Of a DNA stretch of 64,000 bases, positions 13,301 through 25,600 are shown piece by piece. The notes under the pieces are model-generated. The model was not told where the DNA came from. It made no database searches and saw only the letters and a program-made list of their open reading frames with translations. Source of the stretch: Flammulina velutipes (lineage: Eukaryota > Basidiomycota > Agaricomycetes > Agaricales > Physalacriaceae); assembly GCA_011800155.1 (NCBI GenBank), contig CM022370.1:1116001-1180000 (forward strand). The letters run 5' to 3'. The translations under genes and the position numbers were made by a program. Within the stretch, counting starts at the first letter, position 1. Every line of letters starts with the position of its first letter.

Positions 13301-14174
13301 CCAGGGTACCCCAAGGCGAAAGGCATATCTCAGGCCGGCAAGGTTTTTGAACATTACACTTGGAAGAAGGTGACCACCAACATCTCTGGATTCATTGTGG
13401 GCTCGCCTACTATCGACCATTATGGTGACATGAAGGTATGTGAAGATTGTACTACTATTGGACCACTCTAACCAGTCGTCATCGAAGGTCGTGAATCACC
13501 GTACTGGCGAGCAATGCATACTTACCTTCAAACCGCGTGGTTGGCGAGGAAAAGATGCCTTTGAAATATCTGGGGTGGTCCTTGATGCAAAAGGTCGGGT
13601 TCGCTACGACATCGCAGGCCGCTGGAACTCTCAGTTGATTGCGCGAGAGGTTGGAACTGGCTCCGGAGCATTGCTTCCTGATGCGTACGCTAGTGGCCCC
13701 AACTCCCCGAGTGCATCCCCCAACCAACATCTGCTCCTGTGGCGTAACTCAGAGAAGCCAGCCGGCTCGCCGTTCAACCTAACGCCGTTTGCTGTGACGC
13801 TGAATGATTGTCCGAAGGAGACGTTGAAGCCTTACGTGTGTCCTACGGATTGTCGGCTGCGTGTTGACCAGCGATCGTTCGAGATGGGGAAATACGATCT
13901 GGCGAATGAGCTGAAGCAGGCGCAGGAGGAGAAGCAAAGGTCTATCCGAAAGGCGAGGGAGGATGGGGAAATACCGCCACATAGGCCGAGGTGGTTTAGG
14001 GCGGAGACGGATGGTGATACTGGTGATCGAGTGTGGACGCCGTCCCGGGTTGGGGACGACCTAGAGTATTGGATTGAGAGGGAGAGGGTGTGGAAGGCGA
14101 AGCAATCGGGAGGCGATACACAGTGGAAGGATGTAGATATGATTTTCATCGACGAACCGGAGGACTTGAAGTGA
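10334..14174 (+). CDS. Oxysterol-binding protein-related protein (Osh1/Osh2-like: ankyrin, PH, FFAT, ORD)
   Basis: These proteins move sterols or PI4P at membrane contact sites. In order: ankyrin-like repeats ([20 protein letters not shown]), a PH domain ([20 protein letters not shown] ... [10 protein letters not shown]), a Ser-rich linker and short coiled region, a canonical FFAT motif EFFDAIE after acidic DTDEED (about 12440-12480) for docking to ER VAP proteins, and the sterol-binding domain with the signature [11 protein letters not shown] (about 13086-13120). The C-terminus is [12 protein letters not shown]. Introns of about 50 nt are needed between most ORD exons. The start is unresolved: the ATG at 10334 gives a Ser-rich leader, but the ankyrin frame ([20 protein letters not shown]) is a different one with no obvious intron between. 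Domain calls are secure; the 5' end is not. Confidence 0.9.
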
Positions 14175-14766
14175 ATAAACACATAATTGATGTAGTCTAC
14201 AATATATACCATAGGATACCAGTAGTGTAATACTTGGAACGGACGGATTTAGTCTGAGATGTTTAGGACCTAGGGCAACTCGACGGCATTCACTTTATTC
14301 CGTTAGACAGAAGCTCGATATTCTGTAAAACTTGGCTCGTGGGTGAGGTATAGGTACGGGAATCATCCCCAGATGGTTCGAGTTTCTGTCGAGCCATGCG
14401 CCACAGAAGGATGAATTTCAGGGCGATCAATTGTTCGGCCGTTTATTTGGCCACACCCCGGTGTACAAACAACGATTCTTAATGCTCCTGCCCCACTGTG
14501 GGCGGTGAAAAGTACCAGAATCATCCTCTATTTACTGGCAGTGAACAGCAGAGAGCGCTCTCAAGGAATCTACTCATCAGGAGGCGGGAAAGCTCCGGAG
14601 AATATGAGACTGTCCGAAAAAGGAAATCGCTATTGTTGTGTCGTTTATTGTTTGATGACATCATGCACTCATTGTCCTCCCAAATGGCCGTCGAGACAAA
14701 AGAAATGTGCGAAGGGGCGAAGGGCAGCCACTTGCTTTGGAACTTGCTCTCATCTACCATCTTCCA
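14175..14766. other. Intergenic region upstream of STE6-like gene
   Basis: About 590 bases between tandem genes. Open frames overlap the STE6 start in other frames and look like shadows. No TATA box or pheromone-precursor-like CaaX frame was recognised by eye. Confidence 0.4.
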
Positions 14767-17700
14767 ATGCGTCGTCCGACGTCGCTCACCGTCGACACCG
14801 TCGCGTCCCATGAGCTGGCTTATGAGCTCGACAACACGCCGCCCGCGTCGCTTTACTCGGACGACGACGACGACGTCAAGCACGACTTTAACGATTACGA
14901 AAAGCAAGAAATCCCACAATCTCCCCTCACGACGTATCCCCCCAAACAACCCCCTCAACCTTCAATCCGTCTTTTATTCTCCCTCATTTCCCACCACCAT
15001 CGTTATGTTCTCCTCCTCCCTGCCATTATCGCCGCGCTCGTATCTGGTGGCATCGCCCCATTCATGACAGTTGCGATTGGCCAGGTCTTCAACGCATTCG
15101 CTGTCTTTTCCAATTCTGAGGGCACCGAGGCCGACAAGCAGCAGATCCTCCACGACGTCGGCGTCGGATCTCTCATCCTCCTAGGCCTTGCTGTCGGCTC
15201 CATCGCCCTCGGAAGTGTCACATCCGGTCTTTGGATATCTACTGGCGAGCACAATGTCATCAACCTTCGCAAGCACATTTACACCGCCGTCGCGTCGAAG
15301 GACATGACCTGGTTCGATACCAAGATGGGCGCGGAAGGGACGGTAGAGTCGGCGGACTCTGAGAACGATGGACCTGTTGGTGCAGGAGGTCTTATGGCCA
15401 AGTTTTCGAGGTGCGTGAACGCATATAGTTGGTGTTTTCTAGCTGACGTTGTATTTACAGGGAAACTGACGAAGTTCGAATGGCGTCGTCTCTTGCTGCT
15501 GGTCGTTTGATACAGTATCTCGCGACATGTATTGCATGCTTGGGCCTCGCATTCTCCTCTTCATGGGCCCTCACATTGGTCATCCTCGCGTCGGTACCCG
15601 TCCTCATGATCGTCCAGACGCTCTCCCAAGCCCTCGCCGGCCCGCTCCTCGGTGTCGAGCGCTCGCAGACTTCGGCAGCTGGTACCATCATCGACCGAGC
15701 AGTGTCCGCCATCGCCACCGTCAAAGCATTCAATGCCTCTCCCCAAGAATCTTCCTTGGCGAACAGTGTATTCGACCGTCTCCAGACTGTCGACAGGAAG
15801 ATTGTCACCGTCTGGGGATTCACTTCTGGTGTTTCCCAGTTCGTGATGATGTCCATGTTCGTTCAGGCTTTCTGGTTTGGCTCCAAGCTGGTCAAGGAAG
15901 GAAGGCTGGAACCTGGAGATGTCATGGCCGTGTTTTGGGCATGCTTGATTGCCACCAGCAATCTGCAAATGTGCATTCCCCAGTTCATCACTCTCACGAG
16001 AGGCAAATTCGCCATGGTCGACCTTCTCGTCCTTGCGGATTCTGTCCCAGAAAGCACAGATATCTCTCCGTCATCTCCCAGCTCCAGCGCAAGGCTATCA
16101 AACTTCCGACACCGTATGGCTCGCTCGCAAAACCTCCGCGGTGTCATGCCTTCAAAGTGTCACGGTGAGGTCGCCTTGCACAATGTGTATTTCTCGTACC
16201 CATCGCGCCCAACGGTCCCCGTCCTTCAGGACGTGTCCATCTACCTTCCCGCTTCGGAAACGACCTTCATTGTCGGTGGCTCTGGCTCTGGCAAGTCAAC
16301 CATCGCACATCTTCTCCTCCGATTATACAAACCTCAGTATGGCGAAATCGAACTCGACGACCAAGACTTGGCATATCTGGACGAAGCTTGGACCAAGCAG
16401 CACATCTCTGTCGTGTCGCAGAGCTGCATCCTTTTCGACATGTCTGTCCACGACAATGTCGCCATGGGTTTGGGTAATTGCGAGGACGGTCGTACTCCGG
16501 AAAATGTCACAAGAAAGGAGGTAGTGGACGCATGCAAGGCTGCCATGATTCACGACTTTATTTGTGAGCTCCCGCAAGGCTACGATACCACTCTTGGGAA
16601 CAGCGGCGCCAACCTCAGCGGTGGGCAGAAGCAGCGCCTAGCTATCGCTCGTGCGCAGCTTAGGAACTCTTCTATTTTGATCCTTGGCAAGTCTTCATAT
16701 ATATTTTACCTGTTATTGAAGCTAATCGGTGTTTGTAGACGAAGCAACTTCTGCGTTGGACCCCACGTCTCGCGTCTTGGTTTTCCAATCCATTAAGCGT
16801 TGGCGCCGCAACAAGACGACCATCGTTATCACTCACGACTTGTCTCAAATCAGCTCCAAGGACTTTGTCTACGTTCTTGGTTCAGGGAGCGTCGTCGAGC
16901 AAGGTTATCGAGCAGATTTGGAAAAGGCCAGCGGTGCATTCCGCGCCATGATGAACTCTCAAGGCTCCACCGGCCTACCACCCAAGGACATCGATACCGA
17001 AACTCCCGTTGAACACGATGCTCCATTTGAGGCTCCCGAGGATCTTGTTTCGACTGTCAGACACACATTCATGCCGACCTTGCATGGAAGCACTGTTCTC
17101 GCAAACTGGATGCTTGACGCCGTTGCTGATCTCACTTCCAAGACTGTGCCAACAACATTCCTCCCTGTGCCCACAGTCAACCGCGAGACGCAGCGCATCA
17201 GTCGTTTTGTGCCCATGGACGCATTCTCAGCTGTGGCGACTGACGTGCGACCTCGAAGACCATCCAGCCAGATCCTCACGCCAACTTTACCCTCCAACAC
17301 CATCACAACGCACACACGGCGGTATAGTCTCCAAGTTACCCCAACGACGCCCAACTTCCCTCTCGCTGAGTCTTGGGTTGGACAACCTTTCCCTGTGCGA
17401 CGCAATTCTCAGAAGCGCCGTTCTCGTGCCACTATCGAGGAGAGCAAGCGCTCTTTGACGCCCCTCTTGTCGGTCAAAGTCGAGAAATCTGAGCATTACC
17501 CTCCTTCGACGCACAGTAGCGAGGCCAGTGCATCCTCCTCTGAAGACTCAAGAAAGTCTTTCTTCGGCCTTTTGCAGGAGGTGTATCCCCAGCTCCCTCA
17601 CAAGCCTCTCATTGCGTTTGGACTTCTCCTTTGCCTTCTCAGCGGAACCATCACTCCCATCTTTTCCTTCGTCCTCTCCCGCCTTTTCTTCGAGGTCTCC

Positions 17701-19404
17701 AACGGTGCTCAAAACACCAACGCGATCAACATGTTCGGTGCCATCATCCTGAGCATCGCAGCGGCGGACGGTATCCTCATGGGCGCGAAGTACTGTGTCA
17801 TGGAGACGTCTGCGATGATGTGGATAACGCGTATGCGCAAGCGCGCTTTCTCCAACGTTTTGGCTCAGGACAAGAAGTGGTTCGATAAGTCTGGCAACGA
17901 CGCTCCGAGGATGGTGCAAGTCATCATGAAGGATGGGGACGATGCTCGCAACCTGATCGCCGTTGTCGTCGGCCAGTTCGTTGTCGTCTTTGCTATGTTC
18001 TCACTCGGCCTCATTTGGGCTTTGGTTCGGGGTTGGCAGTTGACGCTGGCTGGTTTTGCCGTCGGACCGGTTTTTGCTGGCGCTATGGCGCTTCAAGCTC
18101 GCCTCGTTGCAAACTGTGATTTGCGCAACAAGAGAGCGCGCGAAGACGTTGCTAGAGGCTACTACGAGGTACGTCAATTATCCTTCTCTTCATACCACTT
18201 GATCTAACATTAATTCACAGACCATCTCGAATATTCGTGGTATTCGTTCTATGTCATTCGAACGTATGTTCCAGAAAGAGTTCGACGCTTCGGCGGAGCG
18301 TGCTCTCACCACTGGTATCAAGGGTGCATTGGTCGAAGGACTGACACTCGGTCTATCCAGTGGCTTGATCTACTTCGCAGAAGCCCTCATCTTCTATGTT
18401 GGGGCGGTCTTGATGGCGAACGGGACCTATGATTACCTTCAACTATTGGAGGTTCTCAACATGGTTGTCTTCACTGTCTCGATAGGTTCTCAATTGATGG
18501 CTTTCAGTATGTCTTTCTTCATTATCTTCACTGTAATTGTATCTGATGTCGATCGCCAGCCGAGAAAATCGCGAAATCCAGCAACTCTACACGCGACTTC
18601 AACGAGCTACTCAGGTTATCTACCGTTACGGATGAGTCGCGGGGCGTCATGAAACCCACTATCGATGGCGCGGTCACCTTCACCAACGTCAACTTTGCTT
18701 ATCCTGAGCGTCCGGATATCCCTGTGTTGCGCGGCTTGGATTTGGAAATCCGCGACGGCGAATGTGTAGCCATCGTTGGTGCCTCTGGCAGCGGCAAATC
18801 TACCATCGCGGCTCTTCTTCAACGACTCTACGAACCAACATCGGGCACCATCTGGATGGGCCTGAACCAACTACGATGCACTGACGTTAGTCACCTCCGG
18901 GATCACGTCTCTGTCGTCAGCCAGAATCCCCATCTCTTCGACGCCACCATTGCGGAGAACATCGCGTACGGCAGCAAGGCACTCACGGAAGACGACATCC
19001 GCATCGCAGCAAGGGAAGCCAACGTACACGATTTCATCATGTCCCTTCCCCACGGCTACCAGACCATGGTCGGCGAGAACGCATCGTTGATCTCTGGGGG
19101 TCAAGCGCAGCGACTGCAAATCGCGCGTGCTCTGGCTCGTCCGTCCAAGATCATGATCCTGGATGAATGCACGTCCGCGCTCGATCCCGCCAACCAGGCG
19201 GCTGTCCTTGATACCATCCGACATGCCAAAGTGGGCCGCACGACCGTCATGGTCACCCACAAGCTACCGGTCATGCAGACTTGTGATCGCATCCTTGTCA
19301 TTGACGCGGGTCGAGTGGCTGAAGAGGGCACCTTCCAGGACTTGATGGAGCGCAAGGGTGTATTCGCATCTCTTGTCACTGGAGGTGGGATTGTCAGCGA
19401 GTAG
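14767..19404 (+). CDS. STE6: ABC transporter, full-length ABCB type, STE6-like a-factor pheromone exporter
   Basis: A two-fold TMD-NBD transporter of about 1,480 residues. In yeast Ste6 exports the farnesylated mating peptide; other ABCB roles remain possible. The first NBD shows Walker A GGSGSGKST, signature LSGGQKQRLAIARAQ and Walker B ILILDEATSALDP. The second shows GASGSGKST, ISGGQAQRLQIARAL and IMILDECTSALDP. Each is preceded by a hydrophobic membrane half (LLLPAIIAALVSGGIAPFMT; IAFGLLLCLLSGTITPIFSF). A long Ser/Pro/Thr linker (about 16960-17540) joins the halves. Four introns fit: about 15409-15459, 16687-16738 (GC donor, splitting Walker B), 18169-18220 and 18509-18561. The start at 14767 follows the family; an upstream in-frame ATG at 14707 is less likely. 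The N-terminus carries a run of five Asp. Confidence 0.88.
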
Positions 19405-19573
19405 AGTTTCCGAGCCATCATTCCATTCATTTAACTGTATCCATTATCATGACCATACATGCATTGTACATTAGACGCACTGAACGCCACGTAGTTACTT
19501 ACTTTGTATTTCCCTTTACGTATAATTGAATGCCAGAGACATTTGACTTGTATCTAACCTGTCGGAATAGTCT

Positions 19574-20845
19574 TCAAAGCGATGTTGTCGCTCTCGAAGA
19601 TCTAACCTGAGTATGCAAAGGAGGTTCTGTTTCTTCATGCTCCAAGCCTTGCGCCACCATTTGTATCTCTTCCCAGTCATTTTCACGGTTGTCGATTCCG
19701 GCACGCAGTAACCTTCGAGTCCCATCGGGCCGTAGAGAGTATACAAGCATCTCTGGATACGCGCAGCAAATCCTATAGAACTTGGCTCTTTGGGCAACGG
19801 AAACAGTGCGTTGTTCGAGGTGCGGGTACTCTGAAGTGTATTCATCGTGCCATTGGATTGCCTTCATTGTTTTTGATTCATAATCTCCTGTTACATGTTA
19901 GATAGCTCAGCAGATACATGAATAAAACGCACTGTCAATCGTGTACTTTGGCAAAAAACCAAGCAGGAACAAGATATTGGCGACTTCATCGCAGCCACTC
20001 TCTTCGGTGGTTAGATAAGAGTCGTGCTTGATTATGGGCACTCGACGTTTGCAATTGTGTAAGCGTGCGGACGAAAAGTCGACCATGTAGCATGTCGCCT
20101 TCCCGTTCTTCTTGTCATCCTCTGATATCGTGGGGTCGTCCACGTTGATCAGAACGTGGCGCAGATGATGGGATCGTCCGAACTGTAGGTGGTTTATTCC
20201 AGCGTCATGTAGACGTTCTAAAACACGCCCCACGAGCAGGCTATACATGAGCCAAGATGATTAAGCGTTCAATTGTGAGATAACACACCGGTTCTCGAGG
20301 GTATCGAATCGAGTAGACACTAGTTGGGTCCACGGAGTCCCGCCCCATTGGGAGATGGAGAGAACGACGCGACCGGCCCAGTAATCGGCCGTCTCCATCA
20401 GATATAGTCCATAGTGAACGGGGACGGTGTCGCCCTCAAAGGGCCTCAGATGGTTCGAGTGGAACTTTGCACCTACAATGAGGCGGTCGAGGGCGGCATT
20501 GCAGCCGGAGTCACGGTTGTGGACAACGTCTTTAGAGTTGAATGACAATTTGACACAGACCAGGAGACCACTGTTGGCGCGTCCTTGGCCGTACGCGACA
20601 GAATCGAAATCATAGCCCCCAGCAATGCCCCACTGCCTGCCCTCGTCGTAGGAGAAGTCGCGGACGATCTTCCTGCCAGGCTTAGGACGCGTATGAATGT
20701 TCCGGCGAAGACGGTCTACGACTATGTAGGTTACATTGGATGGTAGGGGCGTAAACGGAGCTTCATGGCCTCTGGGGGTAAAGGGACGACCGTAAAAGAA
20801 GAGCTTATTTCCGCAAAACGTTATCGAAAATCTTGGAGCATTCAT
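19574..20845 (-). CDS. Agaric-type protein kinase-like protein, probable pseudokinase
   Basis: Resembles the large, mostly unnamed kinase-like families expanded in mushroom genomes. Three exons join cleanly: 20845-20289, an intron of about 48 nt, a middle exon starting LLVGRVLERLHDAGINHLQF, an intron of about 46 nt, and the last exon with DYESKTMKAIQWHDEY to the stop. The loop expected to hold the catalytic HRD/HGD reads INHLQFGRSHHLRHVLINV, with no Asp at the usual place. A DFG-like position may be YMVDFSSARLHNC. The N-terminal half contains GYDFDSVAYGQG and SNVTYIVVDRL. No signal peptide or membrane segment is seen. It is convergent with STE6. An upstream in-frame ATG would add about 24 residues. 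Catalytic activity is doubtful; the role is unknown. Confidence 0.6.
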
Positions 20846-21717
20846 GGCAAGAAGGAGGCAGGAAGAAGTTAAAGAAATGTAGTCACGTGGTTGATTAAGA
20901 ATTATTTCAAAATGCAAGGTCGCATGTGGCGCTGAGCGAGGACGATCTATTATTTGGGATACATCTAATTATTACATAGGATTGTTGCCATTTTTATGGT
21001 AAGTCACCCATAAACGACTTGATCCTAGTGTGTGTACTGGCAGGTCGTACAGCTCGAGCTTGACTGTTTCGCGTCCGCCCAAAGTATATCACAGCAGATT
21101 ATGACAAGCTAGCGCTAGTCTTCTTGAAATAATTATATTTCCAACCAATAACGTAGCCATTATTCGTAGCTACATTACACGTGCTATACGAAACAAAACG
21201 ATCAAACTTTACGCCCCGTGGGGTGGGATCTAACCGTCACTGCATAAGGGCCGCTAAAAGCGTTGAGTGCTCTATAAGGCAACTTCGAGGACTCGTGGCA
21301 CATACTGATCATGGATAGCGCAATATAATATTGAGTGGCGTTATCGGAGAAAGAAGAGCACCGAGAAGTACTGCACGTTTTGTGTGGAACCATTGCCAGG
21401 GGAAAGCACATACAGTTAACACATCTTGTGACCTCGAAGAGGCATAGACGTCGGGGCCAGATGTTGGCAGCTAAACATTTAACCAGAGAAGGACACACAT
21501 AAGTTTCCAGGATGTCGCTAGTTCACCAGGCCCGGATTATCACAAAGGCGTAATTGCTTCCAGCGGGATACACATGACAGCACTAAGAAAGCGCCTCGAT
21601 ATACTAATTAGATGGACGTGTGGGCAAATGACCGGTCGACATTTCTCAGTCCCCATATACTTAAGTGTGGATTTTGGCCTATAAAAGAAGTTACAAGAAC
21701 CTAAACAGGGCCTAAAG
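20846..21717. other. Intergenic region between divergent genes
   Basis: About 870 AT-rich bases between the kinase-like gene and small secreted protein A. No coding region is supported. The only distinct element is a TATA box close to the plus-strand gene. Confidence 0.5.
21682..21689 (+). promoter_or_regulatory. TATA box of small secreted protein gene A
   Basis: TATAAAAG lies 36 bp before the ATG at 21718, which leaves room for only a very short leader. Paralogue B also has an AT-rich TTATAAGATAAAG about 40 bp before its ATG. Confidence 0.6.
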
Positions 21718-22452
21718 ATGTACCTCACTAGCATTCTCCGAGCCACCACGTCCATCCTCATTCTCTGCGCCACACTGGTAACCGCGAACCTCAAAACGCC
21801 CACATTCACCAAAGTCTTCGACGGGACCTTAGTCAGAGCCGCCAACTTGGGGAATGAATCGGGTCCCTATGGTCTCCGTCAGCTCGTCAGCTTTGGCGGG
21901 TGGGTAAATCTCATACGTTCCAGTCCATCCTCATGTTAATTCCACAGAGGCAACCTTACCGATCCCGCTACAGGAAAGGTCGTCGCCAACTTCATTCCAG
22001 GTGTAGGCGGTGGCCTCTACCTTCTAGGCACGAACGGTGAATTCTATCCCGACGTCCGTGCTGTGGCGCAATTTGTCGAAGATTCGAGCTTGGCCTATTT
22101 CGATATCCGTGGTGTCAGGTGGGTGTGTGAGTATAATAAATTTAGATTATGACCTACGATATCTATAGGGATAACGTCACTGCTGCTACCCATGCGTGAG
22201 TTCTACTATTTCTATCTCGAATTCTCCGATGAACCTGATCATGTCAGGTACTTGGAGACAGACTCGCCAAAATATAAGCACCTGAGCGCCGAATTTCTCT
22301 TCTTCGCCGTGAATGTCACGACGAACCCTTTCATCATAGCCATCTATCGGCTGGTACTGCATCCATTCCTCAAATGTCATCATACTGTACTAACCATCAT
22401 ACAACCCATCAGGATAATGGCAAGCACCACGGGCATTGGTAATCCCACATAG
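21718..22452 (+). CDS. Small secreted protein of unknown function, copy A
   Basis: No known family is recognised. Four exons encode about 190 residues: MYLTSILRATTSILILCATL is a hydrophobic leader consistent with a signal peptide; then FTKVFDGTL, a Gly-rich core ending DVRAVAQFVEDSSLAYFDI, and a last exon with YLETDSPKYKHLSAEFLFF and NVTTNPFIIAIYRL. Introns are near 21901-21948, 22119-22169 and 22197-22250; the third exon is only about 9 codons. The same sequence and the same three intron positions recur in reverse at 51139-51840, which proves that both are genes. Relative to that copy, the C-terminus diverges after AIYRLV and runs longer. It is convergent with the Sec7 gene. Secretion is inferred from the leader only. 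Confidence 0.72.
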
Positions 22453-22609
22453 TAACATGGATTTAAACATATACAACTATTGCACAAAGAAGGGGAATCA
22501 TATATAATCCGCATGGTATCAGTAGTAGGCAGCAGGTAGGGTAGATGGGGAGAAACAATATAATCGAAACATAAGTACATCGAAGCTTTTCTCGCAAGCG
22601 CATCATACA

Positions 22610-25600
22610 TCAATCCGCATCCGTCCCGACGTCTGCAACCTCCCGTCGATGAGACGTTTGCTGTGGTAGTGGCGTCGACGGCTCTTCGTCCTCCTCGATC
22701 GTCTCCTCGTTGGGGCCTTTCCACTTGGTCGCGTTGTCTTCCGCAGATCCATTTCCATTCAACGCCCTCTCCAACACTAGCCCAAAATCAATCACCCATT
22801 CCACCACGCCAAAAAAACAAACATTTCACACACCTTTCTCCCCCCTCTTTTTCAGTCGCAAAGTCATCGCTGCCTGCAACGAGTCGATGTACAGATCGTA
22901 CTTCACAATCTCAGTCAACAGGTACTGCGACTTTTTCTCAAAGTTGCCTTGTGCTTTTACGCAGTTGGCCGAGCGTGCTTGATACTAAAATACGATCAGT
23001 AAAGCAGTCGATCTAATCACTAGAACATACCAAGGCCTGCATAGGCTTTTGCAGCTCATTGTGCTTCTGCAAGTCGAGTTTGAGCGTCTCGACGTGCTTC
23101 TTCAGAGCATCCATCTGCGTCTCTTCGTCGTGGTCACTGGAAACGCTCGGAGGCATCGGTGGTTTCCAGTCGTTGATGAACACCCTATCGTTGTACGGAG
23201 ACCGTTGAGCTCGGACAGTAGCTGCAGCACCGTCCCTCCAGTTTGCGAACCGACTGTGTGAGCTGCGTCCGCTCATAATACTCATCGTATCGTCCTTCGT
23301 TGACTCGCTGTCAGACTGAGAGCGACCGTGAACAGATTCCGCCACTCGATTCCACCCGTACTCCATGTTCGACACACCTCCAGCAAGAGGCTCTTTACTT
23401 GTCCGCGCAGCCCAGTAGTTGCAAGTCGAGACCCATTCGTTGACCAGTTCCTCTGTGCCTGCTTGGAAGAAGTAGACCCCACCATGTGAGAGCGTAAGGA
23501 CCATACAATGGGGACGTTGGCGATTGTATCCGGGCGGAGGCAACGCATGAGCTAATGAATGTGAAAGATGAACAGTGCCGACGGAATTCGCATTCGCCTG
23601 CAGGCAAAGTTAATTAAGAAGCAAGGAAAGAAGGCGCCAGTATCCTTACCAGCCAGTTTCCGCCACCCACGGTACCCGAACCGCCTGAGCCCTCGCCAAA
23701 GGTAAACATGCTAAGCTCCCCCTTCTGAATGACAACGAAAACATCAAGCCAAGCCTTGTCCTTCGCCCGCTTGTTCGCCGACTCCCAATACTGCTTTCTG
23801 CACAACATGCCCTCCTTGGCCCACGGTGCACCAAGTAGCGCCAACTCTTCATCAGAAATGCTGATCATCGTCGAATCTGAGTTCTCCGAATGCGTGCTCT
23901 GACTATCGTCCTCTTTCGCTTCACGGATGATCGTATGGGATAGATTATGTGCAAATCCAAGTGTCGGCGCAAGGAACGAAGAGCTGGAGCCATAGTTAAC
24001 CTATTTTGCAGTTATAAACCTATAATCTCCATGTTAAAGCGGAACACGTACATCGTGAGTCGAAGTAGCAAAACTCGGTGACGGACTGACGCGACCATCG
24101 ATACTGCTATTGCTGCTATACGGACTGGCGCCGTTCTGGTTGATTATCGACTGCCAGCCTCGTATACTTCCCCGTTTCAGCGTGTTTAGACGATCAGACT
24201 GGCCGGCACGAAGACTACGATTTCGCAACATGGTTGCCCCAGGATTAAGAGAAGACATCGATGTCCGTCCAGTCAATGGTTGTAGAATCTGGTTGGACTT
24301 GACAGCGCTGTACATTTCCTACCCTCATCTTTAGCCACACGAAGAATAGGAAATCAAGTCATCCAGAACTTACCTTGAGAACACCCTCCATTTCTGCCTC
24401 CCAAGCACGATCGTATACCTTGCCATTACCAATACCGTTACCGTTACCGTTGAGAAACGATTTGAGATCCATTTGGTCCGACGGTGGGACCTCCATAATT
24501 GAAGTAGCGCTTGTCGCCGCGAGTGAAAACGCGGGTGAAGATAGGATCGTCTCCTTCGAAATGCTATTCCAACTGGTGATGCTGTCGCTACGCTTGGAAC
24601 GATACCGATTCTCGGTGTGCGTCGCCTCTGAGCCGCGGATACTGCTCGCATCGGACGTAACATCTGAAGAAGATTCGATGGGAGTAGGCTCCAACTGAGT
24701 TTGAATCGCAGTCAACGTATTCCGCACAAACTGATTCTTGGACATGCGCGAGACCAGGTCGGCAACATGTAAATCGGTGTTAAGGAGGAGGAGGGAGTAC
24801 GAAACAGCATGTACAATATCTAACAGAAGGCAATCAGTCATGATCGAACATGCAACTGAGCTAGGACTCACTGGCACTGCCAAACACGCATGATGGATTA
24901 CATTCCCAATATCGTCGACTGAATTCCTCTAGAATTCGATCAACTTGTTGGGTTTCACCCTTCAGAAATAGTTTTGCGCAGAGTCGTCTGTCCGTCCATT
25001 CAGCACAGATCACAGAAGAGGCGTGGTGCGGGTATACCTGAAAGCCATATCTAGCCGCAGCCCAGAAAAATCAAAGTTGTCTATGTAGTACTGTAGAGCG
25101 GCCTTTTTAACAGGACCACTGGGACACGTCAGTTGCGTACAGCCAGCGACATGAGGAAAACGACTGACGTTCCACCAAGCCATTCTGCGATCTTCTCCTT
25201 CGCCAAAAATTCCTCATCTTCCGCCCAGCAGCGCAATGCCGCGTCCTTCCCCTTCTCCTGCGAGGATTTAGCGTCGTCTTCTCCACGAAATGGACTCGAC
25301 GGGGGAAACGTCCGCGGAGACAAATCAGATAGATGGAGGTCCCGGACGTTCATGTCGCGCTGGGGCCCATGGGTCGGAGATGGAATGGAGACTAGTAACA
25401 TGTCAGCGTCATGGTAAGAGAGAGAAACAGCAAAGTGAACAAACAAGAGCGCGCTCCATCACCGTTGATGATGGGTATTAAAGATGGTTCAGAACTTGAC
25501 GCAGTTGAGCGATGCATTCCGCGCAAGCCGCTCCTACTGCTCATGGGTCGTGGCCCTCGCAAAGTATTTGTTACTCTTATAGGATAACCACGGGGAGACC

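Noticed and set aside
14370..14380. GGTTCGAG resembling a Pol III B box (also near 20450)
   Set aside because: No A box or cloverleaf is near; the second copy lies in coding sequence of the kinase-like gene.
14707..14766. Upstream in-frame start for STE6
   Set aside because: It adds a 20-residue segment with no family support; the start at 14767 fits better.
15527..16168. 213-residue plus-strand frame
   Set aside because: It overlaps the STE6 transmembrane and NBD exon in another frame; the ABC domain frame is the coding one.
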